From the NCBI RefSeq assembly GCF_030269305.1, contig NZ_BSTC01000004.1, forward strand, positions 124,001 through 188,000: a DNA stretch of 64,000 bases, in the 5' to 3' direction. Below are positions 50,514 to 58,504 of this stretch, piece by piece. This stretch comes from Kineosporia sp. NBRC 101731 (GTDB lineage Bacteria > Actinomycetota > Actinomycetes > Actinomycetales > Kineosporiaceae). Within the stretch, counting starts at the first letter, position 1. The number at the start of each line of letters is the position of its first letter. The notes beneath the pieces are model-generated. The model was not told the origin of the DNA. It worked only from the letters and a program-made list of their open reading frames with translations, and ran no database searches. The translations under genes were made by a program, and so were the position numbers.

Positions 50514-50726
50514 ATGACAGATCCCCATCTGCGCCGCGCCACGCCCGGCGACGCCCCCGCGATCATCGACCTGCACCTCGCCGCCCTGCGAGCGGTGGGG
50601 GCCGACGCCGGCCCCGGCCCCTGGGACGACGACCTGAACAACATTCGGCAGCACTACCTCGAGCCGGGCGGTGAGTTCCTCGTGCTGGAGTCGGAATCCC
50701 AGATCATCGGCATGGGAGCCCCCTGA
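50514..50726 (+). pseudogene. Truncated GNAT acetyltransferase
   Basis: A 70-residue frame that has the N-terminal third of a GNAT enzyme (LRRATPGDAPAIIDLHLAAL; EFLVLESESQIIGMGA) and stops exactly where the acetyl-CoA loop should begin. Removing one C near 50720 would continue the frame as GALRAACPVS, but no acetyl-CoA loop follows, so there is both a frame break and loss of the 3' part. It is divergent from the VOC gene. Confidence 0.6.
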
Positions 50727-50816
50727 GGGCGGCCTGCCCGGTTTCCCCAGCGGCAACGCTGCGTCATAGGACTTAGCTCACTGTGCGAAGCCCGGGGTCC
50801 GACGCAGGATGGAGCC

Positions 50817-51227
50817 ATGAATCGCACCGAGTGGATCGAGCAGTACGCGGAAGCTTGGCGCGGTCGGGATCACGAGGGCGTGGTTGAATTGTTCGCGGTC
50901 GACGCGGTTTACCACTCCTCCCCCACCGGCGTCCCATATCGAGGTCATGCGCAGATCGCGGCCTACTGGAAACGGGCCACGCACACCCAGACCGATCTGA
51001 AACTCTTTCTCGGCGTACCGATCAGCGACGCACGCCGCACGATGGTGGAGTGGTGGGCCACGATGCGCGACCCGGACTGGACACCGGACGCCGCTACGCC
51101 CGAGGTGACGCTTCCCGGCTGCCTCGTGCTGACCTTCGACGCGAACGGTCTGTGCGAAGAGCTCTGGGAGTACTACAAACCGGTTTTCGGGAAGACGGTG
51201 GACGCACCGGCCGGCTGGGGTGCCTGA
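50817..51227 (+). CDS. SnoaL-like (NTF2-fold) protein
   Basis: A 136-residue NTF2-like protein of the SnoaL type. It has the opening helix WIEQYAEAWRGRDHEGVVEL, then FAVDAVYHSSPTGVPYRGHA, IAAYWKRATHTQTDLKLFLG and a strand pair ending LPGCLVLTFDANGLCEELWE. The fold forms a small-molecule pocket used by cyclases and isomerases; the actual substrate is unknown. ATG 50817 follows GGATGGAG. A strong terminator hairpin follows. Confidence 0.88.
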   Translation: MNRTEWIEQYAEAWRGRDHEGVVELFAVDAVYHSSPTGVPYRGHAQIAAYWKRATHTQTDLKLFLGVPISDARRTMVEWWATMRDPDWTPDAATPEVTLPGCLVLTFDANGLCEELWEYYKPVFGKTVDAPAGWGA

Positions 51228-51243
51228 ACCGACCCGGCAACGA

Positions 51244-51284
51244 ACGGACGCGGCCCTCCCCGGAAGGGGGAGGACCGCGTCCGT
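51244..51284. terminator. Strong hairpin terminator
   Basis: ACGGACGCGG...CCTCCCC pairs with GGGGGAGG...CCGCGTCCGT, about 18 paired bases with a GGAA loop. It lies between the convergent SnoaL-like and polygalactosaminidase-like genes. Confidence 0.8.
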
Positions 51285-51302
51285 TGCTCGAGAACCGGAA
51301 AA

Positions 51303-52181
51303 TCAGCAGGCCTGGTAGACGTAGCCCTTGCTGCCCTTCGGCGACACGTCGACGTCGCGGCGCACCACCGAGAGCTTGCTGCCGTACGCGTTGCAGGTCT
51401 TCGTGAAAGCGCTCTTGGTGTACTCGATCACGATGACGTGGTTGCCGTAGACCTTGGTGTAGTCGCCGCACTCGCTGTAGCGGCCGCACTCCTCGGTGAC
51501 GGCGAAGTCCAGCCCGGCCTTCTTACCCTGCGTGCCGAGCTCGACGGTGTTCTTCTGCCCGATCGCCAGGCCGGCCGTGTGGGCGCGGGCGGCCAGCAGC
51601 TTCGTGAAGGCCACCGCGTTCGCCTTGGTCAGCAGCTTGCCCGAGCGGGTGTACGAGTCCAGGTTGTCCGGCTCGACGGCCTGGTATCCCTTGGTCGCGC
51701 AACCGGTGAACCACTTGCCCACGATCGCGGCGAGCTGCTTGCGCTTGGCCGCCGTGGAGGTGTCGAGCATCAGCTCGTCCCAGTCCTCGTCCACCACGTA
51801 GTCACCGCTGCTGTCCTTGAGCAGCAGGCCCGGGTGGTTCTTCTTCCACCACTTCTCCTCGCCCGGCTGCACCTGGAACGCGTTGACGTAGCAAATGTTG
51901 TACGCACCCTTGGCGATCTTGGCCGTGCGGTCACGGGTGACGATCTTCGTGCCCGCCGGCGGGGTGTAGGCCCCGCCCAGCTGGTAGTCGACCTTGCCGT
52001 TGACCGGCGGGAGCTTGTAGGTCTTGGCCGCCGCAGCAGTGGTGGCCGTGGTGGTGCCCGAGGCGGCAACCTTGGGTGTGGCGTCAGCACCCGACATGGT
52101 GAAGTACGCCACCGCGCTCAGGGCCACGACCGCGGCCAGTCCGAGCGCGAACAGGCGCTTGAGGTTCAGGGCAGGGGACAC
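51303..52181 (-). CDS. Secreted GH114-like endo-alpha-1,4-polygalactosaminidase
   Basis: A 292-residue exported protein. A signal/anchor segment (about 8-28), a Thr/Ala linker and a TIM-barrel domain of the GH114/DUF297 group are visible. Hallmarks are LPPVNGKVDYQLGGAYTPPA, YNICYVNAFQVQPGE, LMLDTSTAAKRKQLAAIVGK (catalytic-side Asp), GYQAVEPDNLDSYTRSG (Glu-Pro-Asp), GLAIGQKNTVEL and FAVTEECGRYSECGDY. Members cleave galactosaminogalactan-type polymers. The start is GTG 52181 after GGAG. Six cysteines suggest disulfides. Confidence 0.85.
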   Translation of the reverse strand: MSPALNLKRLFALGLAAVVALSAVAYFTMSGADATPKVAASGTTTATTAAAAKTYKLPPVNGKVDYQLGGAYTPPAGTKIVTRDRTAKIAKGAYNICYVNAFQVQPGEEKWWKKNHPGLLLKDSSGDYVVDEDWDELMLDTSTAAKRKQLAAIVGKWFTGCATKGYQAVEPDNLDSYTRSGKLLTKANAVAFTKLLAARAHTAGLAIGQKNTVELGTQGKKAGLDFAVTEECGRYSECGDYTKVYGNHVIVIEYTKSAFTKTCNAYGSKLSVVRRDVDVSPKGSKGYVYQAC

Positions 52182-52343
52182 CGGGTCTCCGAACGTGCTC
52201 AGCGGTCTGCCCCGCCTCGGGATATCCCTGGCGACCGGATGCCGGACTGGGTACCGGCTGGGCTCGACCACGATTCGGCCTTCACCCTGGCGGAAAAGCG
52301 CAGGTCAGGTCAACCGGCGGTAACCCGGGCGGGGTAAAAGCCG

Positions 52344-52379
52344 TTGATCTTGCACGTTCAGCCCTCCATCGTGGCCCTC
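52344..52379 (+). promoter_or_regulatory. Leaderless promoter of GNAT gene
   Basis: -35 TTGATC (52344-52349), a 17-bp spacer and a -10-like CATCGT (52367-52372), then 7 nt to GTG 52380. Confidence 0.5.
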
Positions 52380-52886
52380 GTGTCCATCCGTGCCGCGCTC
52401 GCCGAAGACCTGCCCGTGCTCCCGCAGATCGAGTGGGCGGCGGGCGAAAGGTTCCGGGAGGTCGGGATGGACGAGATTGCGGACGACGAACCTCTCAGTC
52501 TCGCCGAGCTCGACGTCTACCGGGCCGCGGGGCGCGTCTGGGTCCACGTCGAGGACGGAACGCCGGTCGCCTACCTGCTCATGGACGTGGTGGACGAGCT
52601 CGTCCACATCGAGCAGGTGTCGGTGCACCCCCGGGCGGCACACCGCGGGATCGGGCGGGGACTGATCGAGCACCTGTCCGACCTGAGCGCCGGCCAGAGT
52701 CTGGTCCCGCTGACCCTGACCACCTTCCGCGACGTGCCGTGGAACGCGCCCTACTACGCGCGGCTCGGGTTCCTGCCCTTCACCATGCCCGGGCCGCAAC
52801 TGCTGGAGGTGCGCCGGCAGGAAGCGGCGCAGGGGCTCGACCGCTGGCCCCGCGTGTGCATGATCCGGCCGGCCGCCCGACGATGA
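52380..52886 (+). CDS. GNAT acetyltransferase
   Basis: A 168-residue GNAT protein: SIRAALAEDLPVLPQIEWAA at the start, acetyl-CoA loop VSVHPRAAHRGIGRGLIEHL in the centre, and YYARLGFLPFTMPGPQL near the end. The GERFREVGMDEIADDEP segment is typical of the subgroup related to RimI-like small-molecule acetyltransferases. GTG 52380 is favoured over the upstream TTG 52344 because that TTG forms the -35 box. It is convergent with the inositol operon, with 4 bp between the stop codons. Confidence 0.88.
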   Translation: MSIRAALAEDLPVLPQIEWAAGERFREVGMDEIADDEPLSLAELDVYRAAGRVWVHVEDGTPVAYLLMDVVDELVHIEQVSVHPRAAHRGIGRGLIEHLSDLSAGQSLVPLTLTTFRDVPWNAPYYARLGFLPFTMPGPQLLEVRRQEAAQGLDRWPRVCMIRPAARR

Positions 52887-52890
52887 GGGA

Positions 52891-53901
52891 TCAGGCCACG
52901 TAGAGCGGTGGCCTCGGGCCCGGCTCGACGGTCTCGATCGCGCCCGAGGCCAGCGACGCCACCCCGGCCTCGGCCGCGACCTGGGCCGCATAGCCGTCCC
53001 AGGCGCTGGGGCCGCCGAGGTCTGCGGCCCAGACCGAGCCGGTCCGCACCGACCCGGCCCACCGGCCCAGTTCGATGCGGTAGGCCTCGGCGAAGTGGGC
53101 GACGAAGTCGCTGCGCACCACCCGGCCCTCGACCCCGGCGATGCGGGAGGAGACCGGTGACGCCGTGGCTAGCGAGACCGTCCCGAGGGTGCCCACGCAT
53201 TCGCAGCGCACGTCGTACCCGTACGCGGCGTTGACGAACACCTCCACACTCGCCATCACGCCGTTCCCGGTCCACAGGGTGGCCAGCTGAGGGTCGCGAA
53301 AGCCGTTCCGCACGGGTGACTCCACCCGGATCGCGGTCAGGTGCGACCCGACCAGCCAGGGGATCAGATCCAGCTCGTGCACCATCGACCCGGTCACCAG
53401 CCCGGCGTCGTCGGTGCTCGTGGCGTTCGCGGCATTGCGGTGCACGGCGTGCACCACGCGCACGTCACCGATCGTCCCGTCGCTGACGGTGCGGCGCAGA
53501 TCGACGAAACCCGGGTCGTAGCGGCGCATGAAACCGACCTGCACCAGGCGTTTCCCGGCGCTCAGCTCGGCCTCGACCACGCTGTAGGCGTCGCTCGCGG
53601 TCACGGCCAGGGGTTTCTCGCACAGCACCGGCCGGCCCGCGGCGATGCAGGCCCGGGCCAGAGCGGCGTGGGTGACGTCGGGCGAGGCGATGACGACGGC
53701 GTCGACGTCCGGATGACCGATCAGTTCACCGGCGTCGGCGAACACCCGGGCCCGCACCGGATCGGCCGCCCGGGCGGCCCGGTGCGGATCGGGGTCGAAC
53801 ACGGCCGTGACCCGGGCGGCCGGCACATCACTCGTGATCGTGCGGACGTGGGCCGAGCCCATCATCCCGGCCCCGATCACCCCGATGCGTAGCGGCTGCA
53901 C
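52891..53901 (-). CDS. Gfo/Idh/MocA oxidoreductase (inositol dehydrogenase-like)
   Basis: A 336-residue NAD(P)-dependent dehydrogenase with an N-terminal Rossmann loop GVIGAGMMGSAH, the family EKP motif (VLCEKPLAVTASDAYSV, about 88-104) and the C-terminal catalytic region (AGLVTGSMVHELDLIPWLVG, with the expected Asp-x-x-x-His pattern shifted to HELD). It is the last gene of the inositol operon and probably oxidises myo-inositol or another inositol isomer to an inosose. GTG 53901 with a GGGGGGA site starts 1 nt after the iolD stop. Confidence 0.9.
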   Translation of the reverse strand: MQPLRIGVIGAGMMGSAHVRTITSDVPAARVTAVFDPDPHRAARAADPVRARVFADAGELIGHPDVDAVVIASPDVTHAALARACIAAGRPVLCEKPLAVTASDAYSVVEAELSAGKRLVQVGFMRRYDPGFVDLRRTVSDGTIGDVRVVHAVHRNAANATSTDDAGLVTGSMVHELDLIPWLVGSHLTAIRVESPVRNGFRDPQLATLWTGNGVMASVEVFVNAAYGYDVRCECVGTLGTVSLATASPVSSRIAGVEGRVVRSDFVAHFAEAYRIELGRWAGSVRTGSVWAADLGGPSAWDGYAAQVAAEAGVASLASGAIETVEPGPRPPLYVA

Positions 53902-53902
53902 A

Positions 53903-55816
53903 TCAATCCCCCCGAACCTCGGTGACCGGCGTCAGATACGGGCGCTGGGCGCCCTGGTGCTGCTCGTAGACGCTCCGGGCCTCCCGGGTGGACGCGATCG
54001 TCGAGACCTCGGCGACCGGCACGTCCCACCAGGCTGCATCGCCCAGGGAGCCGATCGGTTCCCCGGGGACCGTCTCGACGTGGATCACCGTGGTGTGCGG
54101 GGACTTCTGTGCCCGGCGCAGCGCGTCGTCGAGTTCGGGACGGGTGGACGCGGTGAGCACGTCGGCGCCCAGGCTCGCGGCGTTGGCGGCCAGGTCGACG
54201 GGCAGGCGATCCCCGTCCAGGCGCCCGGAGGCCGAGCGGTACCGGTACCGGGTGCCGAACCCCTGCGAGCCGACCGTTTCCGACAGGGCCCCGATCGAGG
54301 CGTAGCCGTGGTTCTGCACCAGCACGACGATGATCTTCACGCCCTCGGCGACCGCGGTGACGATCTCGCTGCTCATCATCAGCCAGCTGCCGTCACCGAC
54401 CAGCACGTACACGTCCCGGTCCTCGCCCGTATCGAGCACCGCCAGCCGCACCCCGAGCCCTCCGGCGACCTCGTACCCCATGCAGGAGTACCCGTACTCC
54501 ACGTGATAGCCCTTGCGGTCGCGGGTGCGCCACAGCTGGTGCAGGTCACCGGGCATCGAGCCGGCGGCGCAGACCACCACGTCCTGCGGGCGCGACACCT
54601 CGTTCACCGCCCCGATGACCACGGACTGGGCCACCTCGTCCTGCGCCGGCAGCCCGTACATCCGGGTGACCGTCGCGTCCCACTGCCCCGCGAGCCGGGT
54701 GGCCGTCGCGCTCCAGTCACGGGGCGCCGCCCAGCCCCGCAGGGCGAACCCCAGCGCGGTCAGGCCCTCCCGGGCATCGGCCACCAGGGACAGCGCCGAC
54801 AGCTTGTGCGCGTCGGGGGTGGAGACGTTGAGATTGACGAAACGCACGTCCGGGTCGGCGAAGACGGTGCGGGAGGCGGTGGTGAAGTCGCTGTAGCGGG
54901 TGCCGATGCCGAGCACCACGTCGGCCCGGGCGGCCAGGTGGTTGGCGGCCCTCGTGCCGGTGGCGCCCAGGGCCCCCACCGACTGCGGGTGGTCGTACGG
55001 CAGCGATCCCTTGCCGGCCTGGGTCTCGGCGACGGGGATCCCCGTGGCCTGCGCGAAAACTCGCAGCGCGGCGTCGGCCCGGCTGTAGATCACGCCGCCA
55101 CCGGCCACGATCAGCGGCCGGCGCGCGGACCGGAGCACAGCGACCGCCCGCTCCAGGGCGGCCGGTTCCGGCCGCGCCCGCGGCACGTGCCACACCCGGG
55201 GCGCGAACAGCTCGTCCGGCCAGTCGAACGCCTCGGCCTGCACGTCCTGCGGCAGCGCGATCGTCACGGCGCCGGTGCGGGCCGCGTCGGTGAGCACGGC
55301 CAGCGCGTTCAGCAGCGCCGAGGGCAGCTGCTGCGGGCGCTGCACCCGGTCGAAGTACACCGACACCGGCCGGAACGCGTCGTTGACCGAGACATCGCCC
55401 GCCGCAGGGTGTTCCAGCTGCTGCAGCACCGGGTCGGCAACCCGGGTGGCGAACGTGTCGCCCGGCAGCAGCAGCACGGGCAGCCGGTTGATCGTGGCCA
55501 GGGCCGCGCCGGTGACCATATTCGTGGCGCCCGGCCCGACCGAGGTGGTGACCACGTGCGCGGCCAGCCGGTCACGGTGACGGGCGTAACCGACGGCGGC
55601 GTGCACCATCGCCTGCTCGTTACGGCCCTGCCGGTAGACCAGAGAACTCCCGGCCAGTTCGCCCTCCAGCAGGGCCTGGCCCATCCCGGCGACGTTCCCG
55701 TGCCCGAAGATGCCCCAGCAGCCGGTGAAGAACGCGTGCCGGTCACCGTCGCGCTCCACCTCCTGGGCCTCCAGGAACCGGACGGTGGCCTGGGCGACGG
55801 TGAGCCGGACGGTCAT
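53903..55816 (-). CDS. iolD: 3D-(3,5/4)-trihydroxycyclohexane-1,2-dione hydrolase
   Basis: A 637-residue ThDP-dependent enzyme that opens the ring of the dione made by IolE, giving 5-deoxy-glucuronate. Landmarks are ATVRFLEAQEVERDGDRHAF, the cofactor-activating Glu in RNEQAMVHAAVGYA, TTSVGPGATNMVTGAA, and the ThDP-Mg motif VGDGSWLMMSSEI, ending near VQNHGYASIG. The length equals the family norm. ATG 55816 overlaps the iolB stop (ATGA). Confidence 0.95.
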   Translation of the reverse strand: MTVRLTVAQATVRFLEAQEVERDGDRHAFFTGCWGIFGHGNVAGMGQALLEGELAGSSLVYRQGRNEQAMVHAAVGYARHRDRLAAHVVTTSVGPGATNMVTGAALATINRLPVLLLPGDTFATRVADPVLQQLEHPAAGDVSVNDAFRPVSVYFDRVQRPQQLPSALLNALAVLTDAARTGAVTIALPQDVQAEAFDWPDELFAPRVWHVPRARPEPAALERAVAVLRSARRPLIVAGGGVIYSRADAALRVFAQATGIPVAETQAGKGSLPYDHPQSVGALGATGTRAANHLAARADVVLGIGTRYSDFTTASRTVFADPDVRFVNLNVSTPDAHKLSALSLVADAREGLTALGFALRGWAAPRDWSATATRLAGQWDATVTRMYGLPAQDEVAQSVVIGAVNEVSRPQDVVVCAAGSMPGDLHQLWRTRDRKGYHVEYGYSCMGYEVAGGLGVRLAVLDTGEDRDVYVLVGDGSWLMMSSEIVTAVAEGVKIIVVLVQNHGYASIGALSETVGSQGFGTRYRYRSASGRLDGDRLPVDLAANAASLGADVLTASTRPELDDALRRAQKSPHTTVIHVETVPGEPIGSLGDAAWWDVPVAEVSTIASTREARSVYEQHQGAQRPYLTPVTEVRGD

Positions 55817-56649
55817 GTCTGTCCTCCGTACGGAAGACGCGGGTCCACGGGCTGGGAGGGCCAGGTCTCCCGCACCCACGCGTGGTCGGGGTCGTCGCGG
55901 ATCAGCCAGGCCCGCTGCGAACCGGCCATCACGTTGAGGTAGTACAGGTCGTAGCCGGGCGCGGCCATCGACGGGCCGTGCCAGCCGTGCGGAATCAGCA
56001 CGGCGTCACCGGTACGCACCTGTGTCAGCACATCGGCCGAACCGTAGACCCGCTGATAGGCCGGGCCCTCGGTCTCGTAGTAGTAGATCTCCTCCAGACG
56101 GGTCTCGCCGTCGCGTTCCTCGTCGTGCTTGTGCGGCGGCCACGACGACCAGTTGCCGCCCGGTGTGATCACCTCGCAGGCGATCAGCCGGTCGGCCTCC
56201 AGTACCCCCGGCACCCCGAAGTTGTGCACCTGCCGGCTGGCGCTACCGGTGCCGCGCAGCTCGACCGGCACGTCAGCCGCGGGCAGGTGGGCGGGCTGCA
56301 ACCGGGCCGTGCACACCGCCGAGCACAGGGCGAAACGACCGCCCCGCGGCGAGATCACGCTGAACGTCGCGTCGCGCGGCACGTACACGACGTCACTGGG
56401 CCCGGCCAGCACCCCTGGCCGCCCGTGCAGGGTGAACTGCACCGATCCGTCCACATCCACCGTGGCCGACCCGGACAACGAGATCAGGGCGACCTCCGCG
56501 TCCTGGGTCCGGATCGTCTGCGACCCGCCGGAGGGCAGTTCGAGGATCCGCAGCCCCGCGCGTTCCCACCCCGCCGACTGCGGCGTCACCTCCAGCGCGA
56601 ACGCCCCCTGGGCACCCTCGTGCCGGCGCACCACCGCAGGGCCCCTCAC
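55813..56649 (-). CDS. iolB: 5-deoxy-glucuronate isomerase
   Basis: A 278-residue bicupin isomerase that converts 5-deoxy-glucuronate to 5-dehydro-2-deoxy-gluconate. Family landmarks are SGSATVDVDG, DVVYVPRDATFSV, VHNFGVP, the metal-site WSSWPPHKHDEE, EEIYYYETEGPAYQRVY, IPHGWHGPSMAAPGYDLYYL and the C-terminal LIRDDPDHAWV. The start overlaps the aldolase gene by 4 bp. It acts directly after IolD in the pathway. Confidence 0.95.
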   Translation of the reverse strand: MRGPAVVRRHEGAQGAFALEVTPQSAGWERAGLRILELPSGGSQTIRTQDAEVALISLSGSATVDVDGSVQFTLHGRPGVLAGPSDVVYVPRDATFSVISPRGGRFALCSAVCTARLQPAHLPAADVPVELRGTGSASRQVHNFGVPGVLEADRLIACEVITPGGNWSSWPPHKHDEERDGETRLEEIYYYETEGPAYQRVYGSADVLTQVRTGDAVLIPHGWHGPSMAAPGYDLYYLNVMAGSQRAWLIRDDPDHAWVRETWPSQPVDPRLPYGGQT

Positions 56650-57542
56650 AGCAGGCCCACGGTCGCGTCCACGGCGGCCTCCACGTCACCGCCGGGCGGG
56701 AACAGCAGCGAGCGCCCCACCACCATGCCCCGCACCGCCGGGGCGGCCAGCGCCTTCGCCCAGGAGGCCAGCTGCGCGTCGTGCTCGGCGGCGTCCGTAC
56801 CCACCTCACCCCCGAGCAGCAGCACCGGCAGCGACGTGGCCGCGACCACGGCCTCCATGTCGTCCACCACCGGCAGTTTCAGCCAGGTGTAGGCCGAGGT
56901 CGACCCCAGGCCGGCGGCGACGGTGGCCGAGCGGACCACCGACTCCACCGACAGGTCGTTGCGGATCCGGCCGTCCGGACCGCGACGGGAGATGAACGGC
57001 TCGACCAGGGCCACCAGTTCGCTCTCGGCCAGCCGGTCCACCGCCCGCGCGCAGGCCTGCAGGGCGGGCGCGGTCAGCGGGTCGTCCGGGTCGATGCGCA
57101 GCAGCATCTTGCCGCCCTGAAAGCCGGCACCGGCCAAGGCCGGCGCGGTGTACCCGGTGAAGCGGTCGTCGATCTCGAAGACGGTGCCCGCCAGGCCGCC
57201 GCGGTTCATCGACCCGAACACCACCTTGCCGTCGAGCGCGCCGAGCAGCAGCAGGTCTTCGAGCACGTCCGCGGTGCCCAGCACCCCGTCCACCCCGGGC
57301 CGGGCCAGGGCCCGCACCAGACGGTCCAGCAGCGTGGCCCGGTCGCCCATGGCCAGCGGGTCGTCCCCGGCCCGCAGGCTGCCCCGGGCCGGATGGTCGG
57401 CGGCAACGATCAGCAGCCGCCTGCCCGGCCCACACACCCCGGACGGGCGCGGCCGGGCGGCGGCCAGACGGGCGATGTGGCCCGGGTCCTGCATCCGGGT
57501 GCGCACGATCGAGGTCAGGTCGTCGGCGGTGACCGCCCTCAT
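56646..57542 (-). CDS. Cgl0159-type deoxygluconate-phosphate aldolase-like protein
   Basis: A 298-residue TIM-barrel protein of the Cgl0159/DeoC-like aldolase group common in actinobacterial inositol clusters. Seen are RLLIVAADHPARGSL (substrate-side), GTADVLEDLLLLGAL, GSMNRGGLAGTVFEIDDRFT, GFQGGKMLLRID (Lys), ELVALVEPFISRRGPDG, TWLKLPVVDDM (Schiff-base-type Lys) and LLLGGEVG. It probably cleaves 6-phospho-5-dehydro-2-deoxy-gluconate, the IolJ step, because no class II IolJ is in the operon. That role is inferred from context. It overlaps iolB and iolC by 4 bp each. Confidence 0.82.
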   Translation of the reverse strand: MRAVTADDLTSIVRTRMQDPGHIARLAAARPRPSGVCGPGRRLLIVAADHPARGSLRAGDDPLAMGDRATLLDRLVRALARPGVDGVLGTADVLEDLLLLGALDGKVVFGSMNRGGLAGTVFEIDDRFTGYTAPALAGAGFQGGKMLLRIDPDDPLTAPALQACARAVDRLAESELVALVEPFISRRGPDGRIRNDLSVESVVRSATVAAGLGSTSAYTWLKLPVVDDMEAVVAATSLPVLLLGGEVGTDAAEHDAQLASWAKALAAPAVRGMVVGRSLLFPPGGDVEAAVDATVGLL

Positions 57543-58504
57543 GCGGAGCTCTCCAGGTAGCTCTCCAGGTAGCTCTCCAGCTCGGCCAGGTCGGGCATGG
57601 CGTCGGCGCAGGCCAGTTGCCCGGCCACGTACGAGCCCGCGGCGTTGGCCAGGGTCAGCGTGCCGGCCAGGTCGTCGCCGGCCAGCAGGCCGTGCACGAG
57701 GGCGCCGCCGAAGGCGTCCCCGGCGCCGAGCCCGTTGACCACCTCCACCGGCAGCGGCGGCACCACCACGCGTTCGGCCGTGCTCCGCCGGCTGCCCAGC
57801 ACCCCGGCCGGCCCCTGTTTCACCACCGCCAGGTCCACCCCGGCGTCGTGCAGGGCCTTGACCGCGCCGTCCGGCGACCCCTCACCGACGGCGACGCGGC
57901 ACTCCTGCAGATTGCCCACTGCCGCCGTGACGTACGGCAGGGCACTGGCGATGTGCCGGGCCGCAACCCCTTCGGACGACCAGAACATCGGCCGGTAGTC
58001 CAGGTCGAGCACCGTGATCCCGGACCGGCCGCGCGCCTCCAGCGCGGCCAGGGTGGCCTCCCGGCTGGGCGAGCGGGACAGGCCGGTGCCGGTCACCCAG
58101 AACACCCGGGCGGCGCGGATCGCGTCCAGGTCCAGCTCGTCCGGGGAGATCTCCAGGTCCGGGGCCTTGGGGAAACGGTAGAAGTAGAGCGGGAAGTCGT
58201 CGGGCGGGAAGATCTCGCAGAACACCACCGGGGTGGGCAGGTGCTCCACCGGGCGCACCCAGCGGTCGTCGACGCCGAAATCCTGCAGGGCGCGGTGGAC
58301 GTAGCGGCCGAACGGGTCGGCGCCGGTGCGGGTGATCACGGCCGTGCGGCGGCCCAGCCGGGCCGCGGCCACCGCCACGTTCGTGGCACTGCCGCCCAGG
58401 AACCGGCGAAAGCTCGTCACCTGCTCCAGCGGCACCCCGACCTGCTCGGGATAGATGTCGATGCTGACCCGGCCCATCGTGACCAGGTCGAAGGCCGCCC
58501 TCAT
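57539..58504 (-). CDS. iolC: 5-dehydro-2-deoxygluconokinase
   Basis: A 321-residue PfkB-family kinase that phosphorylates 5-dehydro-2-deoxy-gluconate. It shows VTMGRVSIDIYPEQVGVPLE, GGSATNVAVAAARLGRRTAV, DLDYRPMFWSS and the PfkB signature GLGAGDAFGGALVHGLL with its catalytic Asp. ATG 58504 overlaps the upstream gene's stop by 4 bp. The C terminus is an in-frame 12-bp tandem repeat (YLESYLESYLESS). It supplies the substrate for the aldolase next to it. Confidence 0.94.
   Translation of the reverse strand: MRAAFDLVTMGRVSIDIYPEQVGVPLEQVTSFRRFLGGSATNVAVAAARLGRRTAVITRTGADPFGRYVHRALQDFGVDDRWVRPVEHLPTPVVFCEIFPPDDFPLYFYRFPKAPDLEISPDELDLDAIRAARVFWVTGTGLSRSPSREATLAALEARGRSGITVLDLDYRPMFWSSEGVAARHIASALPYVTAAVGNLQECRVAVGEGSPDGAVKALHDAGVDLAVVKQGPAGVLGSRRSTAERVVVPPLPVEVVNGLGAGDAFGGALVHGLLAGDDLAGTLTLANAAGSYVAGQLACADAMPDLAELESYLESYLESSA
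57547..57580 (-). repeat. 12-bp tandem repeat at the iolC 3' end
   Basis: Nearly three copies of AGCTCTCCAGGT encode repeated YLES units immediately before the iolC stop, so copy number can vary without frameshift. Confidence 0.85.

Noticed and set aside
52349-52361. TCTTGCACGTTC as another copy of the 17-base repeat
   Set aside because: It matches only the first eight bases and lacks the central GATCA.
53807-55942. 711-codon plus-strand frame opposite iolD
   Set aside because: Antisense to a full-length, motif-complete iolD.
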